Source: Devosia sp.
GTDB taxonomy: Bacteria > Pseudomonadota > Alphaproteobacteria > Rhizobiales > Devosiaceae
Assembly (NCBI GenBank): GCA_016793415.1
Contig: JAEUMC010000452.1
Coordinates: 1 to 10,120 of the forward strand
Direction: 5' to 3'
DNA length: 10,120 nucleotides
Part shown: positions 6,608 to 10,120 of the stretch, piece by piece
Position numbering within the stretch: the stretch's first letter is position 1
Layout of the letters: the number at the start of each line of letters is the position of its first letter
Notes under the pieces: generated by a model
What the model was told of the DNA's origin: nothing
Databases searched by the model: none
Seen by the model: only the letters and a program-made list of their open reading frames with translations
Position numbers and translations under genes: made by a program

Positions 6608-8073
6608 TCGTACTGCTCCCGATACTTGCGCACGATGTAGAGTGCATAGACGTTCATGCCGAGCGTCAGCGTGAAGAGGGTAAGCCCGAGGGCGAAGGCC
6701 ACAAGGGTCTGCGGCGAGTTGAACTCGAGGTCGCCGGTGAGCTGGTTGACGATCTTGACCGTGATGGTGGTCATCGCCTCGAACGGGTTGAAGTTGATGC
6801 GGGCGGCGACGCCGGCGGCGAGCACCACGATCATGGTTTCGCCGATGGCGCGCGAGGCGGTGAGCAGCAGCGCGCCGACGATACCAGGCAAGGCCGCGGG
6901 GAGGATGACCTTGCGAATGGTCTCCGAGCGGGTGGCGCCGAGCGCCAGCGAACCGTCGCGCATGGCGCGGGGCACGGCGGTGATCACGTCATCGGAGAGC
7001 GAGGAGACGACCGGGATCAGCATCACGCCCATGACGATGCCGGCGGTGAACACCGACTGCGCCTGGATGAAGGAGAAGCCACCGGCCAGCGCTGCCGAAA
7101 GGTCGCGGAAGAAGGGCCCGAGCGTCACCACGGCAAAGATGCCGTAGACGATCGTGGGGATGCCGGCGAGCAGCTCGAGCAGCGGCTTCACCGTGGAGCG
7201 GACGCGATTGGAGGCATACTCACCCATGTAGACGGCAGCCATCAGGCCGACCGGCACGGCGAACAGCATGGAAACCAGCGCGATATAGAGCGTGCCCATG
7301 AGCAACGGGATGAGGCCGAACTGGCCTTCGCTGCCGCTGGAGCCTGCCGCGGCGAAGCGCGGATCCCAGACGGTGCCAAAGAAGAAGGTGAGCGGATCGA
7401 CTTCGGAGAAGAAGTGGATGGTCTCGCCCAGCATCGACAGGATGATGCCGACGGTGGTGAGGATGGCGACGGTGGAGGCGCCAAGCAGCGAACACAGCAC
7501 GACGCGTTCGACCTGGTTGCGGGCCCTGAGGCGCAGCCGGATACGAGAGTAGGCGAAGGCGGCGCCGGCGAGCGACAGCAGCAGCGTCAGGCCCTGGCCG
7601 ATCAGCTTGTGGACGCCGGCATCGGCATTCACCCCGGCGGCGAGCGGCACCATGTAGTCCTCGCCGCTGTCGGCGAGGGTGATGCCGGCGGACTTCGCCA
7701 TGTCGCGCAGCGCGGCGTACGAGGTGGGTACGTTGGGGCCCGACAGGTCGAGCTGGGTCAGCGCGTTCGAGGCGTTGCGGACGATACCGATGGAAAGGCT
7801 GGCCGCCGCCGGATCGGCGATGTGGGCCGTAACCTCCGAACGGATGCGGCTGTCGAGCAGGCCGGCCGAGACCGAGCTGACGACGAGATAGACGAGGAGC
7901 GCCGGGACGGTGGCGAAGATGAAGGCGAGCCAGCCGTGGTAGGTGGGCAGGGAGTGCGGCACTTCCTTGGCCCGGTCGGTGCCGTCGCGCTGCACGCGGG
8001 CGCGTTGGGCGGCGAAGAAGTAGGCCAAGGCACCGATGGCCAGAACGATTGCAACTACCCAGCCTGCTGACAT
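6604..8073 (-). CDS. pstC: Phosphate ABC transporter permease PstC (long form)
   Basis: Partner permease of PstA, 489 residues against about 319 in E. coli. A first membrane helix (about 3-21) and a second (about 48-70) bracket a short polar stretch. A soluble region (about 75-150) and a third helix follow, corresponding to the N-terminal extension of alphaproteobacterial PstC. The conserved permease core starts near 190 and contains GLIPLLMGTLYIALVSM, the GIPTIVYG segment and the EAA loop near 375-398 (LALGATRSE...LPAALPGI, then SRAIGE). The start at 8073 is the only ATG placed before the first membrane helix; a GTGAGG stretch lies six bases upstream. The end overlaps pstA by 4 bp. A 99-bp hairpin-rich gap separates it from pstS. 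Confidence 0.95.
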   Translation of the reverse strand: MSAGWVVAIVLAIGALAYFFAAQRARVQRDGTDRAKEVPHSLPTYHGWLAFIFATVPALLVYLVVSSVSAGLLDSRIRSEVTAHIADPAAASLSIGIVRNASNALTQLDLSGPNVPTSYAALRDMAKSAGITLADSGEDYMVPLAAGVNADAGVHKLIGQGLTLLLSLAGAAFAYSRIRLRLRARNQVERVVLCSLLGASTVAILTTVGIILSMLGETIHFFSEVDPLTFFFGTVWDPRFAAAGSSGSEGQFGLIPLLMGTLYIALVSMLFAVPVGLMAAVYMGEYASNRVRSTVKPLLELLAGIPTIVYGIFAVVTLGPFFRDLSAALAGGFSFIQAQSVFTAGIVMGVMLIPVVSSLSDDVITAVPRAMRDGSLALGATRSETIRKVILPAALPGIVGALLLTASRAIGETMIVVLAAGVAARINFNPFEAMTTITVKIVNQLTGDLEFNSPQTLVAFALGLTLFTLTLGMNVYALYIVRKYREQYE

Positions 8074-8097
8074 GACGCCTCACTTGCCCCGATTAGA

Positions 8098-8131
8098 CCG
8101 CCCGCGGGCGGCAGACCCGCCCGAAAGCGGG
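8098..8131 (-). promoter_or_regulatory. Mutually exclusive hairpins in the pstS-pstC gap
   Basis: A perfect 14-bp palindrome CCGCCCGCGGGCGG lies at 8098-8111, followed by CCCGC (8116-8120) pairing with GCGGG (8127-8131). These two compete with a third fold in which CGGGCGG (8105-8111) pairs exactly with CCGCCCG (8117-8123) around a 5-base loop. The structures would form in the transcript between pstS and pstC. There is no T-run, so RNA stability or partial attenuation is more likely than full termination. The 3'-most stem ends about 24 bases before the pstC start codon, so it may also slow ribosome entry. Confidence 0.5.
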
Positions 8132-8135
8132 GGAC

Positions 8136-8161
8136 GGCGCGGACCCCAGGGGACCCGCGCC
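8136..8161 (-). terminator. Strong hairpin after pstS (stabiliser or partial terminator)
   Basis: In the minus-strand RNA, GGCGCGG at 8161-8155 pairs with CCGCGCC at 8142-8136, and the stem continues through two G-U wobbles and two G-C pairs to about 11 bp with a 4-base loop. On DNA the wobbles appear as A/C mismatches, which is why it folds better in the transcribed direction. It lies 11 bases past the pstS stop and is followed by GTCCCCC, not a T-run. Stems in this place in binding-protein operons commonly protect the upstream mRNA, giving more PstS than membrane subunits. Confidence 0.6.
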
Positions 8162-8172
8162 GACACGTCGTA

Positions 8173-9195
8173 TTAGAGAGCCGTACCGGCTTCGAACTTG
8201 GCGCGGATTTCTTCGCGCTCGGCATCGGGAGCGGCGACCAGGCCGTACTGAGCGAGCGGCGAGTCCGGCCCGATCATGTCGTCGGAGATGAAGAAGTCGA
8301 CATACTCCTTGAGACCCGGGATGACGCCGATGTGCGCCTTCTTGACGTAGAAGAACAGCGGACGGGAAACCGGGTACTCACCCGACGAGATGGTGTCGGT
8401 CGAGGGAACCACGCCACCGACGGTCGCGACCTTCAGCTTGTCGGCGTTGTTCTCGTAAAAGGCGAGGCCGAACACGCCGACGCCGGTCTTGTTGCTGTCG
8501 ATGCGGGCCAGGGTCTCGGTGTAGTCGCCATCGATGTCGACGGCCTTGCCGTCCTTGCGGATGGCGATGCAGGTCTTGGCGACGGCGTCGTCAGCCACGC
8601 CAGCGGCCTTCAGAGCATCCTTGTCGCAGCCGGCGTCGAGCAGCTTGGTCTCGAACACTTCGCGAGTGCCGTGCTTTTCGCCCGGGATGTAAGCGGCGAT
8701 ATCCCACTCGGGGAACGCCGGGTTCACTTCCGACCACTTGGTGTAGGGGTTGTCGACGAGCTTGCCGTCAACCACGACCTGGGCAGCGAGGGCCTTGTAG
8801 ATGTCGGCGGGCTGGATAGCGAAATCCGGGCCGGCAATGTCGGTGGCGAAGACGATGCCGTCGTAGCCGATCTTGACTTCCTCGACGTCGGCGACGCCGT
8901 TGGCCTTGCAGGTCTCGAGCTCTTCGGCCTTGATCGGACGCGAGGAGTTGGCGATGTCGATCTTGTCTTCGCCGACGCCTTCACAGAACTGCTTGATGCC
9001 GGCGCCCGAACCACCGGACTCGACCACCGGGGTCTTGAAGTCCGGGAAGGCTTCGCCGAACGACTCGGCGACGATCTTGGCATAGGGGAGAACGGTGGAC
9101 GAACCGGCGACCTGGACCTGGTCGCGCGCCGCGGCCACACCAAGGCCAGCGGCAAGCGCGATAACCGCGGCGCTCGCGAAAACTGCAATCTTCAT
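8173..9195 (-). CDS. pstS: Periplasmic phosphate-binding protein PstS
   Basis: Substrate-binding protein of the PstSCAB importer, 340 residues. A signal peptide (about 1-23) has Lys2, a hydrophobic core and Ala-Ala-Ala before a likely cut at 23/24; no lipobox Cys is present. The mature protein opens with QVQVAGSSTVLPYA (26-39), whose GSST loop binds phosphate, then SGGSGAGIKQF (60-70), NSSRPI (83-88), GYDG (110-113) and GTREVFE (176-182), all typical phosphate contacts. There are exactly four cysteines (71, 96, 190, 209), consistent with two periplasmic disulfides (inference). The ATG at 9195 has an AAAGGGA ribosome-binding site about eight bases upstream. A Pho box lies 112 bp upstream and a hairpin pair downstream, consistent with high, phosphate-repressed expression. 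Confidence 0.97.
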   Translation of the reverse strand: MKIAVFASAAVIALAAGLGVAAARDQVQVAGSSTVLPYAKIVAESFGEAFPDFKTPVVESGGSGAGIKQFCEGVGEDKIDIANSSRPIKAEELETCKANGVADVEEVKIGYDGIVFATDIAGPDFAIQPADIYKALAAQVVVDGKLVDNPYTKWSEVNPAFPEWDIAAYIPGEKHGTREVFETKLLDAGCDKDALKAAGVADDAVAKTCIAIRKDGKAVDIDGDYTETLARIDSNKTGVGVFGLAFYENNADKLKVATVGGVVPSTDTISSGEYPVSRPLFFYVKKAHIGVIPGLKEYVDFFISDDMIGPDSPLAQYGLVAAPDAEREEIRAKFEAGTAL

Positions 9196-9248
9196 GATGT
9201 TGTTCCCTTTCGGAAGGATCGGCCCTTTGGAGGCCAGTCGACGGTTCC

Positions 9249-9283
9249 GGTTCCTCCGGCCGCCCTGTCTGCAAGGCGGAACC
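9249..9283 (-). promoter_or_regulatory. Two-tier hairpin in the pstS leader
   Basis: GGTTCC (9249-9254) pairs with GGAACC (9278-9283). Inside or instead of this, CCGCCCT (9260-9266) pairs with AAGGCGG (9273-9279), a 7-bp stem with one G-U pair in the minus-strand RNA and a 6-base loop; the last two bases of the outer arm overlap, so the two cannot both be complete. If transcription starts just downstream of the Pho box, this lies in the 5' untranslated region, about 54 bases before the start codon. It may stabilise the message. I do not recognise a known riboswitch. Confidence 0.4.
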
Positions 9284-9306
9284 TAGGGGCGTTGCCACAA
9301 GGTTTT

Positions 9307-9335
9307 ATGACACTCCGATTGCATTTCTGTGACAG
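9307..9335 (-). promoter_or_regulatory. Pho box (PhoB operator) upstream of pstS
   Basis: Read on the minus strand, CTGTCAC (9335-9329) and GTGTCAT (9313-9307) each match the PhoB half-site consensus CTGTCAT at six of seven positions. They are exactly 22 bp apart, two turns of the 11-bp Pho repeat. The unit between them, ATGCAAT (9324-9318), is in register and matches at four of seven. So this is three 11-bp units with a degenerate middle one. The position, 112 bp before pstS and after the end of phoR, fits a PhoB-activated promoter. The -10 is not certain: CATAAA at 9309-9304 (overlapping the third unit) or a weak TAGGTT at 9286-9281 are candidates, and neither is close to consensus. Confidence 0.75.
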
Positions 9336-9379
9336 CCTAGATCGTTGATCCAGAAGCTTTATTTCCGACGATTGGGGAT

Positions 9380-9399
9380 CCGGCCTGTGGAAAGGCCGG
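9380..9399 (-). terminator. Hairpin after phoR, candidate weak terminator
   Basis: CCGGCCT (9380-9386) and AGGCCGG (9393-9399) form a perfect 7-bp stem with a 6-base loop, starting six bases past the phoR stop. What follows in the phoR direction is ATCCCCAATCG, without a T-run, so termination would be incomplete or factor-dependent. It lies just upstream of the Pho box and could limit read-through of phoR into pstS. Confidence 0.45.
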
Positions 9400-9405
9400 C
9401 GACTG

Positions 9406-10120
9406 TCATTTTCTGAGCAGCACGTCGACGCGGGTGCCCTGCCCCGGCTGGCTCTTGATCGAGAGCACGCCGTGATGGCGGGTGACGATGTGCTTGACGA
9501 TGGCGAGGCCGAGCCCGGTGCCCTTCTTCTTGCGGCTGCTGTCGGCATCGACGCGGTAGAACCGCTCGGTAAGCCGCGGCACGTGCTCGGCCGCCACGCC
9601 GACACCGTGATCGACCACCGAGACCATTGCATCAAAGCCACGCCGACCGGCATCGGAGGAGAGGTTGATATCGATGGTATCGCCATCGGCGCCATACTTG
9701 ATGGCGTTGTCGATCAGGTTCTCGAACACCTCGTAGAGCTCATCGCGGTCGCCGCTGACGATCACCGGCTCGTCCGGCGCCTGGACCTTGAGCTTGGTGC
9801 CCGAATCCTCAGCCAGCTTGTGCAGGCCCTCGGCCACCTCGCGCATCAGCGCCCCCAGTTCGACCGGTGTAGTGGGACGCATGTGCTGGCGCATCTCGAT
9901 GCGGCTCAGCGACAACAGCTCCTCGATCAGCTTGGCCATGCGGGCGGCCTGGCCACGCATCAGGCCGAGAAAGCGCTCGCGCGCCTCCTTGTCGTTGGCG
10001 GCGGGGCCGAGCAGGGTATCGATGAAGCCGACCAGCGAGGTCAGCGGGGTGCGCAGCTCGTGGCTGGCATTGGCGATGAAATCGGTGCGCAGCATCTCGA
10101 GGCGTTTCTCCTCGGTCTGG
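9406..10120 (-). CDS. phoR: Phosphate regulon sensor histidine kinase PhoR (partial, 5' end outside window)
   Basis: The C-terminal 237 codons of a membrane-linked sensor kinase; the open frame runs through the right edge, so the ATG at 10095 is internal, not a start (residues QTEEKRLE precede it in frame, as in PhoR-type kinases). Counting from that Met, the H-box has phosphoacceptor His12 in NASHELRTPL. The HisKA dimerisation helices extend to about 70. The HATPase domain shows N-box Asn126-Asn130 (ENLIDNAIKYG), G1 box VDHGVGV, F-box TERFYRVD and G2 box GTGLGLAIV. PhoR autophosphorylates in low phosphate and passes the phosphate to PhoB, whose gene closes the block. Sensor, membrane and any PAS parts are not visible. 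Assignment to PhoR rather than another kinase rests on the adjoining pst-phoU-phoB genes and the kinase-core motifs. Confidence 0.93.
   Translation of the reverse strand, partial: QTEEKRLEMLRTDFIANASHELRTPLTSLVGFIDTLLGPAANDKEARERFLGLMRGQAARMAKLIEELLSLSRIEMRQHMRPTTPVELGALMREVAEGLHKLAEDSGTKLKVQAPDEPVIVSGDRDELYEVFENLIDNAIKYGADGDTIDINLSSDAGRRGFDAMVSVVDHGVGVAAEHVPRLTERFYRVDADSSRKKKGTGLGLAIVKHIVTRHHGVLSIKSQPGQGTRVDVLLRK

Noticed and set aside
4553..6640. A 695-codon plus-strand open frame opposite pstB and pstA
   Set aside because: It is antisense to two clearly recognised genes, its translation is low-complexity and rich in Arg, Gly, His, Asp and Glu with no domain, and long spurious frames are expected at this G+C content.
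8332..9348. A 338-codon plus-strand open frame opposite pstS
   Set aside because: Shadow of pstS; the translation is a Gly/Val/Asp-rich string without a fold signature, and it crosses the Pho box and leader.
9403..9409. A perfect CTGTCAT on the plus strand at the phoR stop
   Set aside because: It is a single half-site: the following 11-bp unit does not match, it faces away from pstS, and it arises from the phoR stop codon context.
10093..10095. ATG at 10095 as the start of a short histidine kinase
   Set aside because: The frame is open to the window edge, the residues before the Met fit the PhoR linker into HisKA, and a start only 11 residues before the H-box His would leave no sensor.
1..10120. 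A novel defence, mobile or biosynthetic system
   Set aside because: All coding sequence is accounted for by known families; there is no transposase, integrase, nuclease pair, repeat-spacer array or unusual composition to support one.

Overview
The window (about 64% G+C by eye) reads as chromosomal DNA of an alphaproteobacterium, most likely a Hyphomicrobiales/Devosia-like lineage. This placement is an inference from three things: the gene order phoR-pstS-pstC-pstA-pstB-phoU-phoB, the long forms of PstC and PstA with an extra domain between their first membrane segments and the permease core, and GC-rich palindromic intergenic repeats of the kind scattered through Rhizobiales genomes. No species can be named from the sequence alone.

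Left part (1-2758): two genes on the minus strand, a ThuA-like protein followed by an overlapping, window-truncated aldo/keto reductase, look like the start of a sugar or polyol catabolic operon. They are transcribed away from a plus-strand gene for an amidase-signature hydrolase; the 145-bp gap between them must carry both promoters. The amidase is convergent with phoB, and the 170-bp gap between these stops holds a nested inverted repeat.

Right part (2929-10120): one minus-strand phosphate block. In transcription order it contains the PhoR sensor kinase (5' end outside the window), the periplasmic phosphate-binding protein PstS, the permeases PstC and PstA, the ATPase PstB, the regulator PhoU and the response regulator PhoB. 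PstSCAB imports phosphate; PstSCAB and PhoU report phosphate sufficiency to PhoR; PhoR phosphorylates PhoB when phosphate is scarce; PhoB-P would bind the Pho box found 112 bp upstream of pstS. pstC to phoU are tightly packed (4-bp overlap, then 12- and 20-bp gaps). Three larger gaps interrupt the block and each carries RNA hairpins: phoR/pstS (210 bp, Pho box plus two hairpins), pstS/pstC (99 bp, several hairpins) and phoU/phoB (110 bp, a terminator-like hairpin and a palindromic repeat). This suggests that PstS output, the transporter and the regulator PhoB are expressed at different levels.

I see no transposase, phage, CRISPR, tRNA, rRNA or defence gene. The coding content is ordinary, and I found no convincing new biological system. 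The points worth a second look are regulatory: the three-unit Pho box, the hairpin-rich gaps, the two intergenic repeats and the start codons of the left-hand genes.
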